Source of the DNA: Begonia masoniana | Lineage: Eukaryota > Streptophyta > Magnoliopsida > Cucurbitales > Begoniaceae | DNA: 64,000 nt | Assembly (NCBI GenBank): GCA_022432975.1 | Contig: CM039512.1 | Location: forward strand, 439,511-503,510 | Direction: 5' to 3' | Part shown: one piece after another, positions 42,282 through 52,708 of the stretch | How positions within the stretch are numbered: the stretch's first letter is position 1 | Layout: each line of letters starts with the position of its first letter | The notes under the pieces: generated by a model | The model's database searches: none | Seen by the model: only the letters and a program-made list of their open reading frames with translations | Told to the model about the DNA's origin: nothing | Position numbers and translations under genes: made by a program

Positions 42282-42652
42282 TCTCTCTCTCTCTCTCTCT
42301 CTACTCATTTGATTGTATTGCGATTGCATATTTTTTTTTACCAAATAATACTCAGATTTGGCTCTCCCTTGCTGTCTCATTTTGTGTCTTTGAGGTGATC
42401 AAGAAGTAGAATAAATGAAAAGAAACAAGAAGTCCATTTATTCATATCATTGTCCTAAATCATATCAATGTCATAACTATCACATATATATCTCTATACG
42501 TATATATGTCTGGCCACGACATGCAATCTAACTTCTTCTGCAACTGTGTTTGAGATGGAACTCCCTTAAGCTGGAACTCTACAAGTTACAAAAACATAAC
42601 ATAAATCAGGAGAGATATAGAAAGAGAGAGAGAGAGAAAGTAGAGAGAGATA
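42282..42652. other. Convergent 3' region of DUF3537 and lipid-transfer genes
   Basis: 371 bp. A CT microsatellite follows the DUF3537 stop codon directly (42282-42302). A GA tract lies at 42614-42640 on the lipid-transfer side. No gene. Confidence 0.5.
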
Positions 42653-43009
42653 TTACGTGCTGCAGTCAATGTTGGGGTCAAGAGGAACAGGAAGGCTAAT
42701 GTGACAAAACTGAGGTATACTTTCAGATCGCGATGTCTGAACACCAAGTGCTTTAGCAGCTTGCTTGAAACATGCACATAAGTTTCTCCTAATCTGGGTG
42801 GTCGAAGCCTCGTTCAACACTCTTTGTACACCTAGACAGCACCCCACCGACGGAGATGGTGGTCCGGCTCCGACCAAGAAGTTCTGGCACGGCAGCAGAA
42901 AGGTCAAGGCTTGCCCGCATGATATGTCATTGCTCGAAGCAACTGCACTCGTAGCAAAACCAAGCATTGCAAGAGCCAAAACACACCAACCCATCACTCT
43001 GTTTTCCAT
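42653..43009 (-). CDS. Non-specific lipid-transfer-like protein (eight-cysteine motif)
   Basis: A 118-residue secreted protein with a signal peptide of about 24 residues (MENRVMGWCVLALAMLGFAT). The mature part shows the 8-Cys pattern: C...C...CC...CxC...C...C (SCGQALTFLLPC, GCCLG, CACFK, FCHI, DCST). The loop between the second cysteine and CC (GAGPPSPSVG) is Pro-rich. It binds lipids in the cell wall or apoplast by family knowledge. It is intronless here. The stop follows four residues after PNIDC, so there is no GPI-anchor tail. Confidence 0.88.
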   Translation of the reverse strand: MENRVMGWCVLALAMLGFATSAVASSNDISCGQALTFLLPCQNFLVGAGPPSPSVGCCLGVQRVLNEASTTQIRRNLCACFKQAAKALGVQTSRSESIPQFCHISLPVPLDPNIDCST

Positions 43010-43809
43010 CTTTCACTTGATGTCTTTACAAACTACATTCACACCCTATATATAGAGGCAATGCAACTGATGGTAAAGTTATGCTAACTAGCTTTTGCAC
43101 TTTTCAGTGAAACCGATGAAGAAGAGCGTTGCACTTGTTTGTGCTACACTGCTACTGCCCATAGTTTCAGCACTAAAGGCCTGAAAAAGCTTTATATTAA
43201 TCTATTATCGCGGTTTATCAGGTAAACTACTCGGACCTCATGGAGCCAATGTCGGATTCATGGTGCACGGAGCCGGAGCTTTGAATCCCTGCTGATATAT
43301 CCGTTGCTTTCATTGCCTGCAAGCATACATGCAGCCATGAATATTACAGGTCCAAGACTTGTAATCTTGATAGACATATAATGGGTTGGACTAGGAGTCA
43401 AGTAGAACATATCTGAACTGAACTGACTAAGTCTGTAAATGGATTTGAAATTGTCTGTAAATATTCTATGGGCGTGTGGTCTAGAATGTTGAAGAAGACT
43501 GTCGAGGGAAAAGGACAAGGAGATAAAGAAGGTTGCTGGAGGAGGATGACAAAACGCCCGTCCATTGCCATGCTTTCAGACAGCTAAGAAAAGACAGGAC
43601 AGCCTGCAGGCGTCTCACGTGGGTTCCATCCCATGAATAATATACTCTCTCTAGCTTTGTAATTGACGAACAACATGGCTTCTTCCACCTTCCCTTGAAC
43701 CTTTCTTTCAATATCAAACGACAATCCTTCTTCTTCTTCTTCTTCTTCTTGACAAGACTTTCATCTTCCACCCTCATTCCCACAGCAAGAAAGCTTCCAC
43801 GTCTCATCC
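43010..43809. promoter_or_regulatory. Upstream region between lipid-transfer gene (minus) and RIN4-like gene (plus)
   Basis: 800 bp between divergent starts. It has a (CTT)n tract at about 43728-43751. No coding support. Confidence 0.45.
43047..43054 (-). promoter_or_regulatory. TATA box of the lipid-transfer gene
   Basis: TATATATA (palindromic) within CCCTATATATAGAG, 38 bp upstream of the minus-strand ATG at 43009. This implies a very short 5' leader of roughly 10 bases. Confidence 0.6.
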
Positions 43810-44842
43810 ATGGCCGTAATTATGACTGCTCTGTATCTTTTACATACATTTAAGCACCATTTGCATGTCATGCTACAAAGGAAACTACTCTCTTTGTCCA
43901 TCAACTCAACTCGAAAAATAGATCTTCCTCTCGGTTGACCGGTTTCGCTTTTCATTGCATTCATCGTTATACTTTTACTTACATTATGCACAGATTTGAA
44001 GTTTAGCTGATATACTGAATTTTCATAGTTTAATGAATTAACCCACTTCCGTTGCAGCAACACAACTCCGAGTCTCATGTTCCAAAGTTTGGGGACTGGG
44101 ACAATGACAACATACCCTACACGGCCTATTTCGACAACGCCCGAAAAGGAAAAGCCGGGAAGAAGATGAACCCAAATGATCCTGAGGAAAATCCGGAGGC
44201 CTTCACGAACCATTTCAGTTCAGCCACAAAAACTTCAGCTGGAAAACAGTATTCTACAGATCATGACGATGCATCGACCTACTCTAATCACGGGAGATCC
44301 AGTAGAAGCCATAAGAGCAGTACTCCAGAGTACAGCAGGGAGAGAAGCAATTCTGATCACTCTCTTTTGCAGAAGAGTGGTCACAGACGATCAAATAATG
44401 TCAAGAAAAGGAGTGCCATGGCTGAAGAGCTTTCTCCAGCCACAAATGGAGTTCATCCCTCTGTAAGTTTCTTTTTGTTTTCATCAATCACGTGACGCCT
44501 ACCTAATATACCTTTCTTTGACGTTTCAGCCTCACAGAACAACTTCAGTGCCGAAATTTGGATCTTGGGATGATGCTGATCCTAAATCAGGAGAAGGGTT
44601 TACTGCAATTTTTAACAAAGTGAAAACGGAGAAACAATTCGCATCAAACTCCAATTATACGACCATCAATCCATCGGCAAACAACTACTCAAATGCTCTC
44701 GTTAATCGTCAAAGATTGCCGTTCATATCAAAGGTTACGTCTAAGTTTGACTGAATCAAATCTAAATTAAAATGCATCCATCTTCTCATAACCGAGTTTC
44801 TTACAGATATGTGGCTGTATGCGTCCGGATCCAAGGGATTGA
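43810..44842 (+). CDS. RIN4-like protein with two NOI domains
   Basis: RIN4 family proteins sit on the inner plasma membrane, regulate immunity and are targets of bacterial effectors. Proposed exons are 43810-43815 (only ATG GCC), 44058-44462, 44530-44733 and 44807-44842, giving 216 residues. The first NOI domain is [20 protein letters not shown], with an [12 protein letters not shown] tail. The second is [20 protein letters not shown], with IFNKVKTEK. Between them is a Ser/His-rich linker. The VPKFGxW cores match AvrRpt2 cleavage sites in RIN4. The last exon adds [11 protein letters not shown], whose Cys residues would be the acylation anchor. The six-base first exon is inferred from the MAQ... 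start of relatives. The last exon is also inferred, and without it translation would stop at KVTSKFD. Confidence 0.82.
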
Positions 44843-45191
44843 TGATTTGTGGAGAAAGGCCCTGCAGATTCCTCTGAATTATCAGCTTCAAAGGTTTTCC
44901 CATGAAGTTTTCATATGTTTGCTCGATCTAAACATCATTTCCATCATATTGTTTGGTTGCATTTGACATACAAGGAAATGCCTCCATTAGCGTATATACT
45001 TTTTACAAGTCATTACATGATCTACTTACACTTGCTGCTTTAAATAATCTCCATGCCTCACTTACTTACATACACCAACAACTCGGACACGAAGGAAAAT
45101 CATCAAACTCACCGTGCGTGGAAATGCCTTTTCTGATCTTTCGATATTTACTTGGCGGGCCGAAATTAAAAACTGTGATATTTAAACATGT
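44843..45191. other. Convergent 3' region of RIN4-like and SHOU4-like genes
   Basis: 349 bp holding the untranslated 3' ends of both genes. No gene is supported. Confidence 0.5.
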
Positions 45192-47321
45192 CTAGACTGG
45201 AACCACGTCTGCGTTCTGATTTTCATCGCAGATCAAAATTAGACCTTCGACATAGGACGGGAGAAGGCACCTGCCCCATTGACACCCCGTCGAAACTGGT
45301 TCTGTTGATGGAACTATCATAAGCACATTATCATGGCGTCGAACGATCCCCATCACACTCACAGTGCTTCCTTCTTTTATATACCTGCAAAAAGTGTCGA
45401 AAAAATGGTCAAAAACAAAAGAAAAAGGATATAACTTGAAAAGAAAACAAATATTGGAGTTCATTATAGTGGATCTAATACCCTTCTTTGAGGCATAATA
45501 CACGATCATCGCCAGAGAGTTTCCGATCAGCTAGCCACTGGATAAAGCCAGGGGATGAGTCTTTGTTTTCTTTTGTTACATCGACTATGGTAGCCGGTTT
45601 GACAAAGGGAACAACCTTAGCTCCATATCCTGCTTTCACATGAGCTCTTAGCCCAGACTGAAAGTCTGATATATAGAAATCCCCCACATACTTCTGTAAA
45701 CATCAATTGAACTATTGTTATCGTCTATCGGAATAAGTAAATGAACTAAGCTAAAATAATATTCGTTTATAAATAACTCGACTTGATTAAGACTAGCCTC
45801 TGAATGCATGGAACCCCATGAGAAGCAACGCTGTTTTGAATTTGCAGATTTCCCACACCATCCTTTATATTCAAACAGCTCTGTGGAGACATATACACAC
45901 CTTGGTACTCTCTGGTAGGATGATTCAAGAGGTATGCTGCCACAAGTGACGACCTAGATGAAGTGTGCATATGTTATTGACCATGAACACATGTTTGAGA
46001 GAATGATGAAGAAACTTCAAGATTATGACTAAATAAGACAAAAGCAATCAGTTTTACCTAAACTTCTCGAGTAATACAGATGAAATTCACACCATAGTGA
46101 GTTATTTCAACAGAGAGGAAAGCTATTTGAAAGATTGAATCTTTCGTTAGTTTCATAATTCTTACGTTTACTTTGAAGAAACCCATTGAACATAAGGTGC
46201 AGAAGGAAACCACCAATGCAGAGTAGTTCAGAACTCCACATCAGGTTTGAATTTTGAAAACTAAAAGAACAGAGAACTTTCCAGTCAGGCGTGCTTACAT
46301 AGAACAGAATCTATTCCTCTGACGTGACTTTTTGTTTAATATAGTTTTAGCTGATCCTAGAATTAAAAACTAATAAATCAACATCAACATCAACATCAAC
46401 AATATAAATATGACATTCATTAAGACAAGAAACCAGGCTATTTCAACGCTTTAATATTAAAAAATAAGCATAAATAGCATTTCAATACGAATTTCAATGA
46501 TTAAGGAGGCTGTTTCCAGGAAGGGGAAACAGTAGAACAAGAAATGCATGGAGGAGGGAGGAAACTACCCCGGTGACCTTGACGTACTGTCCATCAACAG
46601 CTCCTCTGAGTTCAGCGTCCGGGAATCTTCTAACAAACCTGAGGAACCCTCTTTTGCCCCAAGCCAGATTCCAACTAATCACTACGAGCGCCGGCACAAG
46701 AACCGCCCCCGCCGCCGCTAAAATCACCGGCTTCTTTACCGCAATCATTAAGAATGCCCCCACCAGAAACCCCATTGCCAAAACTATCAAACACACCCAC
46801 ACTGCCACCTTCGACACCCGAACCCGAATGTTCACCTTCTCGCTCAAACTCGTCACGGACGAACCATAAATCAACTTCCCCGCTGACTGGTTCTGCTCTA
46901 GATGACCTGACCTCCTGCCGCCACCGGTACTGGAGGACGCAAGGGGGCCGGAGCCTAGAGGACCCGATGTGATAAGCCCGGTGGGGGTGAGCTGCAAGTG
47001 ACCGGATGACTTCTTAGAATTGGGACCAGAGTTGGTGCGTTTGGGGATTGGTCCGGAGTTGGGGCCGGATCGGATGGAACCGCTGTTTTCCTGAGAAGAT
47101 GAAGAAGGACGGGAGAGCTTGGTGGGATGAGGAGCGTCGAAGGAAGGGTCAAAGCCGTGAATGTCAAACATTTTACCCAGTTCACCGGATTTCTTAACGT
47201 CGCCACCAGTGTAGGGTACGGCGCGGGAACCAACAGAGGGGTGGCGCTCCTTAAGCTGCTCTGGCCTACCGGAAACATAGAGGCCGCTACTGAGCTGGTG
47301 GGAGGGGATCCGAGTTCCCAT
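45192..47321 (-). CDS. SHOU4L: SHOU4/SHOU4L-like membrane protein
   Basis: SHOU4 proteins limit exocytosis of cellulose synthase complexes in Arabidopsis; older annotation calls them 'ubiquitin-specific protease C19-related', without protease evidence. Exons on the minus strand are 47321-46569, 45953-45798, 45693-45482 and 45384-45192, giving 437 residues. It starts MGTRIPSHQLSSGLYVSGRP, followed by GGDVKKSGELGKMFDI and a long Ser/Gly/Pro-rich region with repeated SGP motifs. Two membrane helices follow (AVWVCLIVLAMGFLVGAFLM and ILAAAGAVLVPALVVISW). The conserved C-terminal part has VVTCGSIPLESSYQRVPRCV, VGDFYISDFQSGLRA and NVLMIVPSTEP. Intron 2 appears to use a GC donor (GAG|GCTAGT) with a normal AG acceptor. 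All other introns are GT-AG. Confidence 0.92.
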
Positions 47322-49014
47322 AAGCCGGAAGGTGGGTAGAGAGAGTGTGGATGGGGCTGAGAGTGGAGAGTGGAGAGTGGAGAGTGGGAGAGTGAGAGAG
47401 TGTAGGTAGAGAAAGTGAATGGTGGTAGAGGAGTGGGATGGAAGGTTGAATAGAGGGGGAGTGTCGGCAAGGAGAGGGAAAGGCTGTGTGGCGTTAGTAT
47501 GTCGAAGACATGGGCATCTCCCTCGCTTTCTTCCATTGTCGTTGGTAATCAGTGTTAATTTAACTAACAAAAGCCTAATCCTTTTCGCTGTTAGCCATGA
47601 TTCAGATTGAGGGTAGGCAGATTAGAGGTGGATTGGGCTGATCAACTGGTGCAAATGAGGAAGATACGAAGGGAAGCGGTGGAATGTGGATCCTCCATTT
47701 GATTTAATTCGTAGCTGGTGGGTGGGCCCTTGTTGTTTTTTTATTCCATCCCCATCGGTCATTGGGAGAGGTAGATCTGCAAATCCATCTCAATTATTCC
47801 TCAAGTCCTACAGTTAAAAATGGTGAGCCCTTTTGCCTTTGGGTTTGGCTTCCACCGACGCCGATTTGCTCCACTTTCAACTCAGACGATGCCGATTCCA
47901 GGCCGAGACAAAACTGTCACTTTCTCCTACCCACAAAGAAAAGAAAAGGAGACATCTTGTTTAAGTGAGATTATGAATGAATACATATCTAATCTCGACT
48001 GTCCTCTTCAAAACTGTAAGCTGCTGGACCATTTCTGCCGTTTGTGAACAGTAGAAAAGCGATTATTAGAGCGGAGTATCTCCAGATCTCTATACGGTAG
48101 AGATAACCTGCATTCATTACTTCCTTTTTTGTCGTAACAAACATCAAGTCTCCATTTTGGTTTCTCTGCGCGTTAGAAAAAAGGTCAATTTTGCTGTCAT
48201 GGTAAGAAAAGAAGAAGAAGACGAAGAAGAAGAAGAAAGAAGTAAATAAAAGGCGGAAGCAAATGGGTTTAAAGTACACAGAGGTGGAGAATCATATGAT
48301 CTTTACTGAACTTCATCAGATGGCTAATGAAAAGCCACGTATCTTCTGATTTGGGGACTTGCCTGCCACTCGAGCAAAAGACTGTTGCCGCCATCAAAAG
48401 GGTTTAAGAATATGTGCGACTGGGAGTGCGGGATGAAATTTGATTATAGGTGCAAAGCTTGGTCCTTTGAGAGACCTTCCACTGCACCCACTTAGCATTG
48501 ATGATGGATAAAGAAACTCCGACTGGAACTAAACAGAGTATGCTGACTTGGTGGAGAGCAAAAAGCGCTCTTCCTCTCTTAAAGTTTTAGCTTTTGAACA
48601 GAGCAAAGCAAATCACGGGTCACCCCTGAAATTTCCATTTGAATTTATCTTTCCGCTGCCCAAACGAACCCCTTTCTCTCAAAAGCCTGTAATTTCTTGT
48701 TTCTGTTTTCCAGTTTCTGAAGCCATGAACTCCCAGTTTCGCTCTCTGCTCCTGGTCTCTTTTCTAACCTACTTCCACTCTTTTCACGAACAGTTGTAGC
48801 TCTTCTCTCCGGTTCTTATTCTGGGGAATTTTGTAGGGATTCTTTCATGGAAAACCACATTGATTTCTTATTTTTCTTGAGGACCCTTGTTCCTCAATCA
48901 ATTCATCCACTTTCTCGAATCAGTTCACACATTCAGAAAGGGAACCCTTATTGAATGTTTTCTCTGACGGAAACTTTCTCGGCACAGATCCCCAGAAAGA
49001 ACATATTTCCATCA
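47322..49014. promoter_or_regulatory. Upstream region between SHOU4-like (minus) and HT1 (plus)
   Basis: About 1.7 kb between divergent start codons. It has CT-rich pyrimidine stretches near SHOU4L and a poly-AAG-like tract (48205-48242). No supported gene. The open frame 47762-47968 and its overlap partner carry no motif. Confidence 0.45.
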
Positions 49015-50328
49015 ATGGGTACGTCGTGCTTCCACGCACTATTCCATCGGAAATCGAAGACCAGACGGTTACAGACTTCCTCGACGTCGAAAACCCAGTT
49101 GAATTCCGACATGGAAAACATGGAAAGGAAGAGATTTGACAGTTTGGAATCGTGGTCCATGATATTAGACTCAGAAAATATCGAAACTTGGGAGGCGCCG
49201 AAGGAGGATCAGGAGGAATGGACGGCTGATCTATCGCAGCTTTTCATAGGAAACAAATTCGCATCGGGGGCCCACAGTCGGATTTATCGAGGAATTTACA
49301 AGCAGAGAGCCGTCGCAGTGAAAATGGTGAGAATTCCAACCCAAAAGGAGGAAACAAGAGCCTCACTCGAACAGCAGTTCAAATCTGAAGTTGCCTTTCT
49401 TTCTCGTCTCTTGCATCCAAACATAGTTCAGGTAAACTTCTTTGAATTTTCGACTGATACCCTCTGAAGATTTGTTTCTGGGCTTATTTTGCTTGCGTAG
49501 ATTGAGATTCCACCATGACTGGCTTTCCAAATTCGTATTCTACAGTTTATTGCAGCCTGTAAAAAGCCACCAGTTTACTGCATTATCACAGAATACATGT
49601 CGCAAGGAACGTTAAGGATGTATCTGAATAAAAAAGAGCCCTACTCACTTTCAACGGAGACAATACTGAGGTTAGCTCTCGACATATCTCGAGGAATGGA
49701 GTATCTTCATTCGCAAGGGGTGATCCACAGGGACCTAAAATCAAATAATTTACTTCTTAATGATGAAATGAGGGTTAAAGTTGCAGATTTTGGTACTTCT
49801 TGCCTTGAAACTCAGTGCCTCGAATCAAAAGGAAACATGGGAACTTATCGTTGGATGGCGCCGGAGATGATTAGGGAGAAGCCTTATACTCGGAAAGTTG
49901 ACGTTTATAGTTTTGGAATTGTGCTGTGGGAGCTCACTACGGCTTTGCTTCCCTTTCAAGGAATGACCCCCGTTCAGGCTGCATTTGCCGTCGCAGAAAA
50001 GGTCTATCTCATGCTCATCTATTCATCAGTGCTTATCACCATGGATCTATTATTTGACTGTTATTTGATTTTGCAGAATGAACGACCTCCATTGCCGGCC
50101 AGTTGTCAGCCGGCATTAGCACACCTGATCAAGTGCTGTTGGGCTGGGAATCCCTCGAAGCGGCCGGACTTCAGCGACATTGTATCAGCATTGGAGAAGT
50201 ACGATGCATGCGTGAAGGAGGGGCTTCCTCTTACCCACCATAAAAATCTAGTTAGCGGTAGCGCCATTGTTCAACGCTTGAAAGGATGTGTGTCCATGAG
50301 CTCCTCCTCCATACCTGTACAGGCCTAG
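49015..50328 (+). CDS. HT1: HT1 (HIGH LEAF TEMPERATURE 1) Raf-like protein kinase
   Basis: A stomatal kinase that controls CO2-regulated guard-cell movement. Exons 49015-49431, 49546-50001 and 50077-50328 give 374 residues. The match to Arabidopsis HT1 is extensive: ESWSMILDSENIETWEA, EEWTADLSQLFIGNKFASGA and KQRAVAVKMVRIPTQKEETR. Kinase motifs are the G-loop (KFASGAHSRIYRG), catalytic Lys (AVAVK), HRDLKSNN, DFGTS and MAPEM. The C-tail is ALEKYDACVKEGLPLT...RLKGCVSMSSSS. I start at MGTSCFHALFHRKSKTRR; an upstream in-frame ATG at 48955 would add 20 residues (MFSLTETFS...). The chosen start puts Gly2 and Cys5 in a myristoylation/palmitoylation-like context, an inference that fits HT1's reported plasma-membrane location. 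Confidence 0.94.
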
Positions 50329-51550
50329 GTCCCTTGAAATTCCCTTAATTTTTTCACTCCTGTTAGTAAATTAAATGAATCCCCCCCATAACCTGTACAG
50401 ATGCCTCTTCTGTAACTTGTTCTAGATTAATGGAGGTCTTTTTTTTTTTTTTTTAATTACCATTTAAACTTCTCTAGTTAGTGAGTTGGATTCAGATCTG
50501 ATTAAAATAGACATTTGGGTAGAAAAGAGCAAGAAGTGAGTGATGAATCTGAAACTTTCCACGAACTAGCAAGATATGAAGCTTTTTGCGCCATTGATGG
50601 TGATGGATCGAGGTCGCAAGCTGGATTTTATAATAGGAAGTCTCTGGGAAGCAATCACAGACGTAACGTGAGAAGGGTTTAAAATGAAGAAGAAAACGAG
50701 ACAGAAAGCTCAGTTATCCGGTTTGTCGTTTGTATGATGGGTGTTGGAGGCGATGGTCGTGAAAGCGGGGATAATTTAGAGTTGACTATAAATGGGTTGG
50801 TTTGACGAATTCAATTCAACCTCTTGAACGATGATCTAGTCAAGGCAGGCCCACCATGTTGGACGTGGCACCCCAGATTCCAAATCAAAATACCACGTGG
50901 GAAGGAAAATCCCATCTCCCAGAGAAGGGGGATTTAGTCCGTTTAGGCGATCGAAACCAGAGAGATGCTCGGAATGAGAACGGGAAAGGACAGATGGCCA
51001 TGGCCGGAATCAGCTTTTGGTCGTGAGTGTTTGTGTAGTGGCCTGTCGGACTCCTCTTTTCAATCCATCAAAGCATTGCCTTTCCCATATTTATACATTT
51101 TTATCTCATGTTAACTTTGTTGGATCACACATGGGGACTACGGCCTCTCTCCCTCCCTCCTTGTCTCGGCGGCCAGTGCGACTGGTGGGCGACGATGTTT
51201 GTCCATTTCCTCCCGTGGGCAGTGAAGATTTTCTGAACTGCGCAAGCATGCAAGCATAATTTGGCAGTCTCATTATCCTGCGACGATCTTTTAAACCCAT
51301 TTTCTACGTTTTTTGAATCCATATGAACTTGGTTGGAGAAGGGGAAAATCAAACTAAGTTTGAGATAAGAGCCAGCTACGCACGGCAATAGAGCAATGGG
51401 GATCCAGAACTAAATCTCCCATTTCCACATAGTAAAAGGGTACTACAGTACCAGATAAAGAACAGAGCTTTAGTCTCTGATACTACACGAGAAAGAAGAA
51501 GAAGACGATGTAAATGAAAACTAAATATGCTTCTACCTTATTTCTCTCTC
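50329..51550. other. Convergent intergenic region after HT1, no gene found
   Basis: 1.2 kb. It contains a T16 run (50439-50454) and unsupported short frames at 51017-51259 with overlapping antisense frames. Nothing else stands out. Confidence 0.45.
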
Positions 51551-52159
51551 TTAAATTGGTCGATTCCAAGTGCCCCAAACCTTCTCACCTAGAAAGCTCA
51601 CCAACCGTCTCATCGACCCTTTCTGTAATTCTTCCTCACCATCACAACCACCACTGCCGCCGTCGATGCCACCATGGCCATCGTGATTGCTAGCCTCTCC
51701 CGATGAGTCCGACTCGCTCTTCCACGAAGCAATCTCGGGCTGATTCAACTTACCCGACCCGCGATTCTTCTTCTTCCTCTCTTTCCTATTATTTCTCGCG
51801 CCTTGAGCTAGCCCGTCTTCGTAGGCGTCAATAATTTCATGAATCAGGTGGCGATTTGGTGAGGAGTCCCACCTCACCCAAAAACTCGTGTAGCAGCTGA
51901 AACAATCGCACTTGCACAAAGGGAGATGATCGGACCCCGCCTTTCCACAGCCATATTTCTGGCCGGTCTTCCGGCAGCCGTCGAAGTTGGAGAAGGAGGT
52001 GTTTGCGTTGAAGCAGGAGATCAAGTAGGCTAAAACCTCTCTTTCATCGGGCGAGAGAGTAGCCACGAGCGTGAGAATGGCGGCTGGCAGGAAGGAAAGA
52101 TGATCGGATATAACCGGCGGCGATGGGTGAACACTACCTCTACTGTAGAGCTTCTTCAT
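51551..52159 (-). CDS. Conserved plant protein of unknown function, Cys-rich core
   Basis: A single-exon, 202-residue protein. The start is taken at MKKLYSRGSVHPSPP (52159), where similarity to plant homologues begins; an in-frame ATG at 52303 extends 48 residues into the leader. The N-terminal helix region is SFLPAAILTLVATLSPDERE, followed by LAYLISCF. The core is HLPLCKCDCFSCYTSFWVRW, then DSSPNRHLIHEIIDAYE. The tail is basic then Gly/Ser/Glu-rich, with a final SMRRLVSFLGEKVWGTWNRP. I recognise the family as widespread in angiosperms but not a function. The CxCxxC cluster could bind metal, but spacing fits no named zinc finger that I know. Confidence 0.8.
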   Translation of the reverse strand: MKKLYSRGSVHPSPPVISDHLSFLPAAILTLVATLSPDEREVLAYLISCFNANTSFSNFDGCRKTGQKYGCGKAGSDHLPLCKCDCFSCYTSFWVRWDSSPNRHLIHEIIDAYEDGLAQGARNNRKERKKKNRGSGKLNQPEIASWKSESDSSGEASNHDGHGGIDGGSGGCDGEEELQKGSMRRLVSFLGEKVWGTWNRPI

Positions 52160-52708
52160 GACGGTCGAGTACGAGAGAGAGAAAATAGTGTTGAAGGTGC
52201 CCCTCTGCAAATGACTTTTTGAGGATAGGCCTTTACTACTTAGGAGAGAGAAGAGAGTGGCATTGGAGTCAATGACGTATAGCGAGAGTTGAGAAAAATT
52301 CAACTACGACGCGGGTTCTTTTTGCGAAGTGTACAGTTCCAATTTGAACGCTGATGTTTCAATTGATGTGGCCGTTGGTTTCTGTGATTCGATGGGATGG
52401 GAGTATGGGACCTACAAAAGGAGTCTTCTTCTTCGCCTCCACAGTCACATTCTGTCGACTAGCGATACTGGATTTATGGCCCTCGAGTCTCCAGTCTTAG
52501 CTACGACCGAAAGAGTCAAAACCAGACTCGGATGAACTTGGACTCATTCTCAACCCAATCACCCAACCATAAAACCTACCATTTTAACCCTATCCAAAAG
52601 ATATCACCTTTTTCTCGCCAAATAATCTTTATTTCAAAGGGATATATAAATATGTATCAAATCATCTCTTCACCCAGAGAAATACACTTGTCATTGAAGA
52701 TGTCCAGG
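52160..52708. promoter_or_regulatory. Upstream region of the Cys-rich gene and 3' flank of SOBER1-like gene
   Basis: 549 bp with no supported gene. The 52160-52303 part stays open in frame with the neighbouring gene and is read as its leader. Confidence 0.4.

Noticed and set aside
46955..47536. 193-codon frame antiparallel-phased with SHOU4L exon 1
   Set aside because: It is an alternative reading frame of the same exon. The other frame carries the conserved MGTRIPSHQLSSG start and membrane helices.
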